From Hyphococcus sp. (GTDB lineage: Bacteria; Pseudomonadota; Alphaproteobacteria; Caulobacterales; Parvularculaceae), in the NCBI GenBank assembly GCA_021604585.1, contig BQJG01000017.1, forward strand, positions 1-55,533: DNA of 55,533 bases, read 5' to 3'. Positions within the stretch are counted from its first letter, which is position 1, and each line of letters starts with the position of its first letter. Under the pieces are notes generated by a model that saw only the letters and a program-made list of their open reading frames with translations, was not told the origin of the DNA and ran no database searches. This document shows positions 1 through 7,518 of the stretch, piece by piece. The position numbers and the translations under genes were made by a program.

Positions 1-14
1 CGGCGGGAGCTGGA

Positions 15-71
15 CCCCACGGGCAAGTTTATCCTCGGGCCGCCCTTCGGGCGGACCCGGGGGCCGTGGGG
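15..71. repeat. GC-rich structured intergenic element (REP-like)
   Basis: An outer inverted repeat CCCCACGG (15-22) / CCGTGGGG (64-71) encloses a very strong inner hairpin. In the inner hairpin CGGG-CCGCCC (36-45) pairs with GGGCGG-(A)-CCCG (49-59) around a TTC loop. No reading frame is supported in 1-206. The fold resembles dispersed extragenic palindromes of alphaproteobacteria, but it could also be the tail of a stable RNA lying left of the window. Only the pairing is seen directly. Confidence 0.4.
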
Positions 72-111
72 AATCGCAAATTGAAAGGAATACGGAACCA
101 CAAACCCGCTC

Positions 112-185
112 ATTCCCGCGAAGGCGGGAATCCAGAAACAGCAGAGCAGCCATTGTGTCATGGATCCCCACCTTCGCGGGGATGA
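112..185. repeat. Extragenic palindromic repeat pair
   Basis: ATTCCCGCGAAGGCGGGAAT (112-131) is itself palindromic. It is followed about 30 nt later by a second palindromic arm, GGATCCCCACCTTCGCGGGG (162-181), running the other way. Paired 'cccgcgaaggcggg' palindromes like this are a familiar dispersed extragenic repeat class in proteobacteria. It sits just upstream of the ribosome binding site of the gene at 207, so it may be transcribed as its leader. Confidence 0.7.
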
Positions 186-206
186 ACGGAAGAAAGGAGA
201 TAACCG

Positions 207-545
207 ATGGATATTCTTCCTGACATGCCAGGTCTTTCCAAACGCAAAGCCCATGCGTTGAACGCGGCCTTCCGCAAGCAGCATCTTGAAAGCTGCACGG
301 AGAAATTTCGCAAGAAATTTGAAGAAAGCGAAGCGGCGGCGGTTGCGCGCGGCCCGCGGCCGAGACGCAAGCGCGCGCGGCGGGCGGGCGCTTGCGAGGA
401 TGAGTCCGTCATTCACTGGGTGGCCACGGATTACGCCAATCACACCCTCTGGGAGACGTTTTCCCGGAAGGTCACGCCGCGCGTGATGGCGCAGGATGCG
501 CGCCGGGCCGGCGCCCCCTCGGCGCGGCCGCGCGATTTCCGCTGA
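207..545 (+). CDS. Small basic hypothetical protein
   Basis: 112-residue protein that I do not recognise. The ATG is preceded by a good Shine-Dalgarno (AAAGGAG, about 8 nt spacing), which is the main reason to prefer this frame over the overlapping minus-strand frame. The first 60 residues are rich in Lys, Arg and Glu and probably helical. A strongly basic stretch (PRPRRKRARRAG, about residues 50-61) follows, then a short hydrophobic and aromatic part, then an Arg/Pro/Ala tail. There is no signal peptide or membrane segment, and two cysteines. The basic patch could bind nucleic acid, but this is only inference. It converges on the secreted-protein gene at 575-946. The GC-rich tail (arginine and alanine codons) makes some of the open frame potentially fortuitous. 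Confidence 0.5.
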   Translation: MDILPDMPGLSKRKAHALNAAFRKQHLESCTEKFRKKFEESEAAAVARGPRPRRKRARRAGACEDESVIHWVATDYANHTLWETFSRKVTPRVMAQDARRAGAPSARPRDFR

Positions 546-574
546 TGGGTTGCAGGTTTTTAGATTGGCGGTTG

Positions 575-946
575 CTATTGCGCCGCCGTTTCTTCGCCGC
601 CCGCATCGGCGTCAGCGTCCGGCAGAGGTTCCGTATCATACATCGGCAGGGGCTCGTAGCAGGTATAGGCCTCTTTGGCGCCATCGCTTTCGCGCACGAT
701 GCTGCATGTCTCCGCAAACGAGTTTTCGCAGGTCATCCGTTCACTGATGGTCCATTGCGGGTAGGCGCCGGGCGCGGCGGTCTCGGTGCAGAGTTCGCGC
801 GCGGCGACCTGTTCGGGCGTTTCGGTTGCAGCTTCTTCCGCACCGGCTTCTTCTTCACCGGCGTTTGGGGATTCGTCCTGGGCCAGCGCCGCAACGGCGC
901 CAAGCGCAAGCGCGCTCACCAGTATCAATATGCCTTGTCGCGTCAT
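575..946 (-). CDS. Secreted four-cysteine protein, paralogue A
   Basis: 123 residues with a clear N-terminal signal peptide (basic MTRQ, hydrophobic core to about residue 22, cleavage near ALAQ). An acidic Glu/Ala-rich linker follows. A compact domain of about 55 residues then carries four cysteines, in the motifs ARELCTE, MTCEN, TCSIV and YTCYE. The tail is acidic. The same domain with the same four cysteines occurs in the next gene at 1219-1515, so the two are paralogues and probably form two disulfides in the periplasm. Shine-Dalgarno AGGAA lies about 10 nt before the ATG. The function is unknown and I do not recognise the family. Both genes point away from the type I secretion locus. Confidence 0.72.
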   Translation of the reverse strand: MTRQGILILVSALALGAVAALAQDESPNAGEEEAGAEEAATETPEQVAARELCTETAAPGAYPQWTISERMTCENSFAETCSIVRESDGAKEAYTCYEPLPMYDTEPLPDADADAGGEETAAQ

Positions 947-1156
947 GGGCTCAGTTTCCTGCAGAGTTGATACGCAACACTTTCTGGAACGCGGCTTTGG
1001 GCCCGTTTTATTTTTTTCTGGCGCACCCTAGGCCGGGCGCCGCGCGAATAGCAAATGGCGCCCCATGCTGCGCTGCGAAAGAAAGGACCGGTTATGGCGC
1101 GCGACGGGGGTGCGGGCCATGCGCCGCACGGCTGGGCTGCGCGGCGTTGCAAGTTG

Positions 1157-1183
1157 CTCGTCCAGGATCAAGCCCGGGACGAG
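1157..1183. repeat. Extragenic palindrome
   Basis: CTCGTCC (1157-1163) and GGGACGAG (1176-1183) form an inverted repeat around AGGATCAAGCCC. The sequence resembles the 'cccgggcttgatcc' palindromes dispersed in alphaproteobacterial intergenic DNA. It lies in the 270-bp gap between the two four-cysteine genes, where I see no other gene. Confidence 0.55.
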
Positions 1184-1218
1184 GTCAAAATTGCATATCG
1201 GAAGGAGGCAGGTTCAGC

Positions 1219-1515
1219 CTATTCCTGAATCTGTTGTTTTGGCTTTTTGCTGCCGGTCGATGTCCCTTCGCTCACGGGGCAGGTGTAGTTCGCTTCGACG
1301 CCGTCTTTGCTGACGATGGTGCAGGCGGTCACATCCGGTTTTTTGCAGGTGGCGCCGTCTTTCACGGACCAGCGGTTATAGGCATCGGCGTCAACGGCTT
1401 CCGTGCAAAGCTCGCGGGCCTTTCTCTCCTGCGGGCCCTCCGCAAGCGCCTGGGCGGTGAATGCGCCGGTCGCCATTGCGGCGCCGGATAAAATCACAAG
1501 CGTTCTGAGTTTCAT
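1219..1515 (-). CDS. Secreted four-cysteine protein, paralogue B
   Basis: 98 residues: signal peptide (MKLRTLVILSG..., cleavage near AQALA at about residue 25), then a domain of about 55 residues aligned with the protein at 575-946. Shared landmarks are ARELCTE, an AY-x2-W-[ST]-[IV] motif, ATCKK, ACTIV, and YTC near the end. The tail is basic (SKKPKQ), whereas the paralogue's is acidic. A strong Shine-Dalgarno (AGGGGA) precedes the ATG. The four conserved cysteines and export signal suggest a small disulfide-stabilised periplasmic or secreted protein. No known family is recognised. Confidence 0.72.
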   Translation of the reverse strand: MKLRTLVILSGAAMATGAFTAQALAEGPQERKARELCTEAVDADAYNRWSVKDGATCKKPDVTACTIVSKDGVEANYTCPVSEGTSTGSKKPKQQIQE

Positions 1516-1656
1516 TTTAACGTCCCCTGAATGTCAGTAACGGGAGTATCATGACAGAAATCGCAGCAGCAGGCCAGTCAGAGAGACGGAACGCGCGGCT
1601 TGCGCGCGTGCCGGGCCAGCGCTCTGGGTTCAGTAAGAGGGCGATGAGTGCGGCGT

Positions 1657-1878
1657 TTAGACTTCTTCGCCGCTTGCCGGCGCGGCGTCTTTTTCTTCCG
1701 CACCAGGAAGGAGGCTGCCGACAACAGCGCCGCCTTTCGCGAGCATGCCCTCAACGGTGTTCATCACATAGTCGGGCGCGCCATATTTGGCGCCGCCATA
1801 CCAGCCGGCCATGACAGCGACGATCGGCAACATCATATTGCGCGGCGCCGTTGCGAGCAGTCGCAAAAACATATTCAT
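1657..1878 (-). CDS. Small putative membrane protein
   Basis: 73 residues. The first half (about residues 3-26) is hydrophobic with interspersed Arg and Met, consistent with one short membrane or membrane-associated helix. A WYGGAKYGAP turn follows, then an amphipathic Ala/Gly/Val part and an acidic C-terminal tail. A GGGGA Shine-Dalgarno lies upstream of the ATG on the minus strand. No family is recognised. The flanking gaps 1516-1656 and 1879-2037 show nothing convincing. Confidence 0.5.
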   Translation of the reverse strand: MNMFLRLLATAPRNMMLPIVAVMAGWYGGAKYGAPDYVMNTVEGMLAKGGAVVGSLLPGAEEKDAAPASGEEV

Positions 1879-2037
1879 AAAAATTCCCCGTAACTGTCCC
1901 GCGGCCGCTCCGGCGCGGGCCCCAGATCCATCCCAATCGCGGTCCCCGGCGGGGAGATTAGCACAACGGCGCAGGAGAGTCCTGTGGGGATTTTGGCGGC
2001 TGGCGGGATGCGTCCCGGACCGAAAATTTCGCCGGGA

Positions 2038-3408
2038 TCAGCGTTCTGTGAAGGCCTGGTCCAGCGAGCGCGCAACGGGCTTCAGGATGTATTGCATTAG
2101 CGAGCGTGATTGGGTGACGATTTCCGCGCGCACCTGCATGCCCGGCGTGAGCGCGCGGTTATTGTGGCCTTTGCCAACATGCTGCTGCTCAAGAGCGATA
2201 TAGGCGATGTAGTAAGGCTCGCCCGTGCGCTCATCGGTGAAGTTATCGGCGGAGATGTGCGAGACCTTGCCGCTCAGTTTGCCATAGCGGTTGGGGTCGA
2301 AAGCGGTGACTGTCACATCGGTGCGCTGGCCTGGCGTCACATGGCCAATGTCTTTTGGGGCTACGCGCACTTCGGCGAAGAATTCCGCGCCGGTGGGCGT
2401 GATCTCCGCGACGACGCCGCCCGGACGCACAACGTCTCCGGCGCCGTTGACCAGTACGGCATTGACCGTGCCCGCCACTGGCGCGCGAACGGTCAGGCGG
2501 TCGGAACGGTCGGCGAGGGAGAGCAAGGGTTGTTCGAGTTCGCGCAACTCACCGATCACGGTGGCGCGTTCTTCGGCTAGGCGGTTGTTGTATTCGGCCT
2601 GTGCGCCGGCACGGTCGGCTTGTGCGGCTTTCAGGGCGTCGCGCGCCTGATCGAGGCGAGTGCGCGCAACAATGACTGCGGCGTTGGTTTCGGCGACCGC
2701 AGACTTGGCCTGCAAATAGGACTGCTTCGAGGTGAAGCCGTCTCCGATCAGCTCTTCCTGTATGGCGAGCTGTTCGCGAGCGAAGGAAAGGAGATCAGTA
2801 TTGGCGGCGAGTTCCGCTTCGGCCTTGGTGACTTCAGCGCCCGCGGATGTTTCACGCGAGGTGAAGGTGTCAATGGCTGCTTGGTGTTGCGCGACAGCGG
2901 CGTCGAAAATCGCGCGCTGCTCGTCGACTTGCGAGGTCCAGTCGGCGGCCCAGGCGGCGAAGTTAGGTTCACGCTTTTGCGCTTGTGCGTCCATGCGTTC
3001 GGCGCGAATGGCGAGCGTGGCGCGGCGCGCAGAAAGCCGGTCGAATTCGCCGCCGCCGCTTTCGGGGCGCATTTTCGCGAGCGCTTGCCCCGCAGCGACA
3101 GTGTCGCCCGGCGCGACGAGGATTTCTTCAACGATGCCGCCTTCGAAATGGGCGGCCTCGCGGGTCGATCCATAAGGTGCGATTTCACCCATCGCCACGG
3201 AGAGCTCGCGAACATTGGCGACGTTCGCCCACAGCAGAAGGAAGATGACGATGCCGCTCAACACCGCCATGGCCGCTCTTGCCAGATGCGGCGGCGCGCC
3301 TTCCTCCAGCTCAATCGGCAGCGCCAGTGCGTGGCGTTCGCCGACAGTTTCATGGCGCGTTTCAATTTGCATTGGTTTTTTCATTGTCTTGCTCTTCTGC
3401 ATATTCAT
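2038..3408 (-). CDS. Type I secretion periplasmic adaptor, HlyD family
   Basis: 456-residue membrane fusion protein that would link the inner-membrane ABC exporter to the TolC channel. The sequence shows a cytoplasmic N-terminus, one transmembrane helix (about residues 45-63), a lipoyl/barrel half-motif (HFEGGIVEEILVAPGDTV), and a long Ala/Glu/Gln-rich coiled-coil hairpin (about 110-290). A returning lipoyl strand (VRAPVAGTVNAVLVNGAGDVV) and a C-terminal beta-barrel domain ending near residue 456 complete it. Length and order are typical of the PrtE/HlyD class. The start overlaps the stop of the upstream ABC gene by one base (TAATG), so the three minus-strand genes (7327 to 2038) look like one translationally coupled operon. 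The likely substrate is the divergent RTX adhesin at 7519-14496. Confidence 0.93.
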   Translation of the reverse strand: MNMQKSKTMKKPMQIETRHETVGERHALALPIELEEGAPPHLARAAMAVLSGIVIFLLLWANVANVRELSVAMGEIAPYGSTREAAHFEGGIVEEILVAPGDTVAAGQALAKMRPESGGGEFDRLSARRATLAIRAERMDAQAQKREPNFAAWAADWTSQVDEQRAIFDAAVAQHQAAIDTFTSRETSAGAEVTKAEAELAANTDLLSFAREQLAIQEELIGDGFTSKQSYLQAKSAVAETNAAVIVARTRLDQARDALKAAQADRAGAQAEYNNRLAEERATVIGELRELEQPLLSLADRSDRLTVRAPVAGTVNAVLVNGAGDVVRPGGVVAEITPTGAEFFAEVRVAPKDIGHVTPGQRTDVTVTAFDPNRYGKLSGKVSHISADNFTDERTGEPYYIAYIALEQQHVGKGHNNRALTPGMQVRAEIVTQSRSLMQYILKPVARSLDQAFTER

Positions 3409-5618
3409 TACGCCGCCAAAACCTTTGGGACGATATCGTCAGGCGGGCCAATATCGCGAACCGCCCCGCGATCCATCCAGACGACCTTGTCGGCGAGGCG
3501 CATATGACTGGGCCGCTGCGTCGTCATAATAATTGCACTGGCTTTTCGCTTTTCTGCGAGAAGCGACAGAAGCGCTTGCTCGCCGACGTGATCAAGCGTC
3601 GCGGCTGGTTCGTCGAGAACATAAATGGGCGCGTCTTTGATAAAGGCGCGCGCCAGATTGATTCTGCTCAACAAAGCGTCCGGCCAAGCCGCGCGCGCCA
3701 TTGTCGTGCAACGTGTTTCAAGGCCCATGTCGAGAGCGTTGCCATAGTAAAGGTCAATGCCGAGTTTTGCTGCGATCTCCTCGATAGCTTCATCGGATGC
3801 GTCCGGCTGCGCCAGGCGAATATTCTGAGCGACGGTCCCGTGAAACAAGTCAAGCGACTGCAGGCCAACGCCGATAGCTTGACGCCATTCGCCTTTGTCG
3901 AGTTGCCGAAGGTCAAGACCATCGATAAAAATCGATCCGGCTTGTTGTTGATGCAAGCCGAGCAAGACACGCAACATCGTCGATGTCCCGGATCCACTGC
4001 GTCCATAAAGGCACATGAGCTCGCCCGGTTTGATGTCGAACGAAACGCCGCGAAGCGACGGCTCTCGTTGACCGGCATAGCGAAAAGTGACTTTGTCCGC
4101 GACAATATTACCTTTAAAGTTGCGGGGGATTGTTGGCCCGCCGTTCGGTTCACGCTCAAGCGGCAAACGCACCAGGCGATCTACCTGCTGAAGACTTTGC
4201 AGCGTTTGACCAAGTGTGAGACTGGAAAGGAAAATATTTCGGATTGGTCCGAGCACGCGCCAGGAGAGCGCCATTACAGCGATCAACGCGCCGCTCGACA
4301 GATTTCCCTCCAGCACCATGCCGACGCCGACAGCCAAAACGCCGACACCGGCAATTGCAACCATCGACTGCGAGAAAGTCTGCAGCAAAAAGTTCATTTG
4401 CCGGGATTTCATATTGGCAATCGACGTTTCCGCAGACAATTTTCGGTGGCGACGCAACCAAATATGTTCAGCGGCGAGGTCGTTAATTGCTCTTTGCGAG
4501 GTGAGCGCCTCAGCAGTCAGATTGTTGAGCTGCGAGCGCGTTTCGCCAGATTTTCGGATCAGCGCGCCGGTTCGCGGCACCGCCCAAGCCGCTACGGCAG
4601 CGTAAATCACCATCAACGAAATAGGCGCCCATACCAGTGGGCCGCCAATAATTGCAATTACAGCGATAAACAGCGCAATGAAAGGAAGATCGAATAAGGC
4701 GCTCGCCAGAGGGCCGGTGAACGCTTCGTGCAAAGACGTCATTTGACGCAAACGCGTCAATTGCGAACCAATCGGCGCGTCTTCCGTGTGCGACAGCGAT
4801 AAATGCAGCAAATGACGAAATGCTGTTTCATTTAATTGTTCGTCTAATCTTGCGCCAAGATAAGCTTGCAATCTCACGCGGATCATCCGCAACGCAAAAT
4901 CACCCGCTACGATCACCGCAATGCCGATCGTCAATCCGGCGAGGACATCATACGACTTTGTGGCAATTGCTTTATCATAGACAGACATCACGAATATTGG
5001 AGGCGCCAAGGCAAACAAGTTGACGATAAAGCTGATCAAGAAAATTTGCCGAATGTGAGGTGCAAAAGCGTCCAACATCTGCGCTGTCCAAGCTGGTTGG
5101 TTCCCGCTGGCTTGAGGCTCGCCGCTGGCCAGCTTTTCTGGAAAGATAGCGATAGCATGAATGTCCGTAGGCAGAGCCTTTTCACGCTTTTCAGTTGCGG
5201 GATTAAAAAGGACAAGATCTCCATCGCGTGTTCTTTGTTCCGCCAGCTTTATTGACCCATCGGCAAACCTAAGAAAGCAGGGTAAATATTCAGATCTTAA
5301 ATTCTCATCGCTTGCAGCTTCTGCACGAGTGGAAAACCCCAATCGATACAAGACTGCTCGAAACGCAGGAACAGTCGACACATCTTCGGCATGAGGCATC
5401 GATTCAAAAATACGCCGTGAGCCTTGGACCCAATCAATGAGCTTCAGAAATCGTTCAATGACTGCAAGACAATCAGAATCGTCGGCTGAATTTTTGGCGG
5501 CGTTCTCTTGGAATGCGGCTTTAAGTCGTTGCTGTAGATCTCGAACGGGGTTGTCAGACTTTAGAGAACCGCTTGCGTCGCTCTCGATCAACTCAACGGA
5601 GTTTGTTTGTTCAGTCAT
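3408..5618 (-). CDS. Type I secretion ABC half-transporter A with altered ATPase motifs
   Basis: 736 residues: an N-terminal domain of about 180 residues resembling the C39-like domain of RTX exporters but with no evident catalytic Cys/His pair, a six-helix transmembrane domain (about 185-460), and a nucleotide-binding domain (about 495-736). Unusual motifs: Walker A reads GRSGSGTST, with Thr545 where the essential Lys should be. The signature region reads AAWPDALLSRINLARAF instead of LSGGQ. The H-loop His is Gln701 (TTQRPS). Walker B (IYVLDEPAATLD) keeps both acidic residues, and the Q-loop Gln is present. Strong Shine-Dalgarno GGAGGG. The ATG overlaps the stop of half-transporter B by 4 bp (ATGA), implying a heterodimer. 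Inference: a divergent or regulatory ATPase domain, not an obvious pseudogene, since the frame is intact. Confidence 0.9.
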   Translation of the reverse strand: MTEQTNSVELIESDASGSLKSDNPVRDLQQRLKAAFQENAAKNSADDSDCLAVIERFLKLIDWVQGSRRIFESMPHAEDVSTVPAFRAVLYRLGFSTRAEAASDENLRSEYLPCFLRFADGSIKLAEQRTRDGDLVLFNPATEKREKALPTDIHAIAIFPEKLASGEPQASGNQPAWTAQMLDAFAPHIRQIFLISFIVNLFALAPPIFVMSVYDKAIATKSYDVLAGLTIGIAVIVAGDFALRMIRVRLQAYLGARLDEQLNETAFRHLLHLSLSHTEDAPIGSQLTRLRQMTSLHEAFTGPLASALFDLPFIALFIAVIAIIGGPLVWAPISLMVIYAAVAAWAVPRTGALIRKSGETRSQLNNLTAEALTSQRAINDLAAEHIWLRRHRKLSAETSIANMKSRQMNFLLQTFSQSMVAIAGVGVLAVGVGMVLEGNLSSGALIAVMALSWRVLGPIRNIFLSSLTLGQTLQSLQQVDRLVRLPLEREPNGGPTIPRNFKGNIVADKVTFRYAGQREPSLRGVSFDIKPGELMCLYGRSGSGTSTMLRVLLGLHQQQAGSIFIDGLDLRQLDKGEWRQAIGVGLQSLDLFHGTVAQNIRLAQPDASDEAIEEIAAKLGIDLYYGNALDMGLETRCTTMARAAWPDALLSRINLARAFIKDAPIYVLDEPAATLDHVGEQALLSLLAEKRKASAIIMTTQRPSHMRLADKVVWMDRGAVRDIGPPDDIVPKVLAA

Positions 5619-7327
5619 GAGACCCTCCGCTCGTTTTGCTTGGCCGATACGAGGGAAAGACTGCCGTTTTGAATGGAGTAGGTTTTATCAGCAAGCCTTA
5701 GTAACGACGGGCGATGCGTTGCAATGATTGTTGTAACCCTGCCATGCAAACGGCTGAGAGCATCGATAAAACGCTGCTCTCCATTCATATCGAGAAGCGT
5801 GTTTGCTTCGTCGAGTATCAAAACAGACGGCCGCATTGCGAGTGCGCGCGTGAGCGTTACACACTGCGCTGTTGGGGATGGGATGTCGCGGCCTGCAGAG
5901 CTTTTAAGAACAGTGTCATACCCGAGCGGCATGCGTACAACCTCATCGTCAAGCCCGGTGAACTTTGCAGCGCTTAATGCGACTTTCGCTGGCGTCTCCC
6001 CAAAAAGAGTGATGTTTTCGAGAATTGTGCCTCGAAATATAGCCGGATTTAGCCCCACATACCGAACATGGCGGCGAGAACAATTTTGTGCGTCGGGGCC
6101 GTAGGCGTCTTCACCAATTTGGATTTCACCGTAAGTGATGGGCGCGTCTTGAATGAGAGAGCGAAGCAGAGTTGTCCGGCCGCATCCATCTGCGCCAGTA
6201 ATTGCGATAAACTCACCCGCTTCAATGCGTAAATTAAGGTTTTCAAATAATGGCGCTGATTCTCCGAACTGAATAGCGACATTTCGCAATTCTACAGCCT
6301 TGGGAGTGAATCGATCTGGAAATCGCGGCGCCGTGAGGGATTCTGCTTCGGTTGTATCAAAAATCGAAGCGACACGTTGGCGACGATGTTGCGCCAGCTT
6401 GATTTCGTTCCAACTGCTAAGTGATCGCATCAAGGGCTGTAAAAGTTGAGATGACAATAGCATGCAACAAGCAAGAGCACCGAGAGTGAGCCTGCCATTG
6501 AGAACAAGAATTGCTCCGCAGCTGACGATGACGACGGTCGAGAGGGAGGCATATGCACTATTATATGTTTGCGCTGCTCCGGTTAGTTTTATCATTCGCC
6601 TCGTCACTACACTCGCAGCAGCCTGGAGACTTTCAAATCGCCGCATTATTTGCGGCTCCATAGCGCATGCTTTTACGGTTTGTACTGCACGCAAGACTTC
6701 AATAATAAAATCCTGTTTGCGAGCATCAAAGCTTTCGCGTTCAGATACGGCATCGTTAAGCGCTTGGCTTCCATTCATGGCCAAATAGCCGAACAAGGCA
6801 AACAACCCAACAACTGTTGCGAACAAGGCTCCGCCGATGAGAATAATCACTGCGGAAAATACTGGGATAAATAGCACATCAACGATTACAGTACGCGATT
6901 GTGCGCTATAGTGGTTGCCGAGACCCTGAATTGCGTTGAGCCGCTCAAGGTGCTCACTTGTGGTGACCGTGCTGAAACCTGATGGTCGAGCGCTTAACAT
7001 GGACGTTAAGCCACGAACTGATAGCATGTGGGTAAAAGATGCAGCTGACCAATTTATGACGGTTGATCTGAAATATTTGAGCAGGCCGTCTATAATAATT
7101 GCGCCACTCAGAAGCACTAAGAGTGCGGCAAGCGTTTCGTAGGCTGAGTTGGGCAGGACGCGGTCATAAACCTGCAAAATTGTAAGAGGGAGTGCGAGCG
7201 CCAACACGTTGATCACGGAAGAGGCGATATAAGTAAGGCGCCCTAAGCTAACGGGGCGCAGTTTTTGGTCGCCTGATTCGCCATCGTGCAACAATTCAGA
7301 CGAAAATTCTCGAAATAAGGAACGCAT
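5615..7327 (-). CDS. Type I secretion ABC half-transporter B with altered ATPase motifs
   Basis: 570 residues: transmembrane domain (about residues 28-310, opening with the QVYDRVLPN motif typical of type I secretion permeases) and nucleotide-binding domain (about 345-570). There is no C39-like N-terminal domain, unlike its partner. Walker A reads GADGCGRTT, so Arg384 replaces the Lys. The Q-loop Gln is missing (YVGLNPAIF). The signature is IPSPTAQCVTLTRAL rather than LSGGQ. Walker B (VLILDEANTLLD) and the H-loop (IIATHRPS) are intact. First gene of the operon B-A-hlyD. The start lies 191 bp from the divergent adhesin gene. With half-transporter A it leaves both composite ATP sites without a Walker A Lys and without a canonical signature, which is unusual even for asymmetric ABC heterodimers. 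Confidence 0.9.
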   Translation of the reverse strand: MRSLFREFSSELLHDGESGDQKLRPVSLGRLTYIASSVINVLALALPLTILQVYDRVLPNSAYETLAALLVLLSGAIIIDGLLKYFRSTVINWSAASFTHMLSVRGLTSMLSARPSGFSTVTTSEHLERLNAIQGLGNHYSAQSRTVIVDVLFIPVFSAVIILIGGALFATVVGLFALFGYLAMNGSQALNDAVSERESFDARKQDFIIEVLRAVQTVKACAMEPQIMRRFESLQAAASVVTRRMIKLTGAAQTYNSAYASLSTVVIVSCGAILVLNGRLTLGALACCMLLSSQLLQPLMRSLSSWNEIKLAQHRRQRVASIFDTTEAESLTAPRFPDRFTPKAVELRNVAIQFGESAPLFENLNLRIEAGEFIAITGADGCGRTTLLRSLIQDAPITYGEIQIGEDAYGPDAQNCSRRHVRYVGLNPAIFRGTILENITLFGETPAKVALSAAKFTGLDDEVVRMPLGYDTVLKSSAGRDIPSPTAQCVTLTRALAMRPSVLILDEANTLLDMNGEQRFIDALSRLHGRVTTIIATHRPSLLRLADKTYSIQNGSLSLVSAKQNERRVS

Positions 7328-7518
7328 ACTGAGATAATCTACTTTGAGGCGAACGGTTCACCTTCTGTTTATTATGAATTCCTTTCAGAAGGATAAGCGC
7401 GGCGTCAACAAATTTGGGAAATCAATATGTTTTACCGGGTATTAACTAGATTGATAAGTTTCTGATTAAGTGTCTGTGGTTATGGTCGCTCATATATTGA
7501 AGAGAGTAGAGCACCATC
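7328..7518. promoter_or_regulatory. Divergent promoter region of the type I secretion locus
   Basis: 191-bp AT-rich spacer between the divergent exporter operon (start 7327) and the RTX adhesin (start 7519). It must hold both promoters and probably shared control sites. The sequence contains several A/T runs and a TTGATA at 7451-7456, but no convincing -10 at normal spacing and no clear operator palindrome. The adhesin ribosome binding site is a weak GAGAG about 10-15 nt before the ATG. Confidence 0.45.

Noticed and set aside
158..412. Minus-strand frame opposite the small gene at 207-545
   Set aside because: It overlaps the palindromic repeat at 112-185 and has no Shine-Dalgarno; the plus frame has a strong one.
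2620..3507. 295-codon plus-strand open frame
   Set aside because: Shadow of the HlyD coiled-coil region on the other strand.
3279..4697. 472-codon open frame on the plus strand
   Set aside because: Entirely antisense to the well-supported ABC half-transporter A and the start of hlyD; composition (Arg, His, Gln-rich) is that of a shadow frame.
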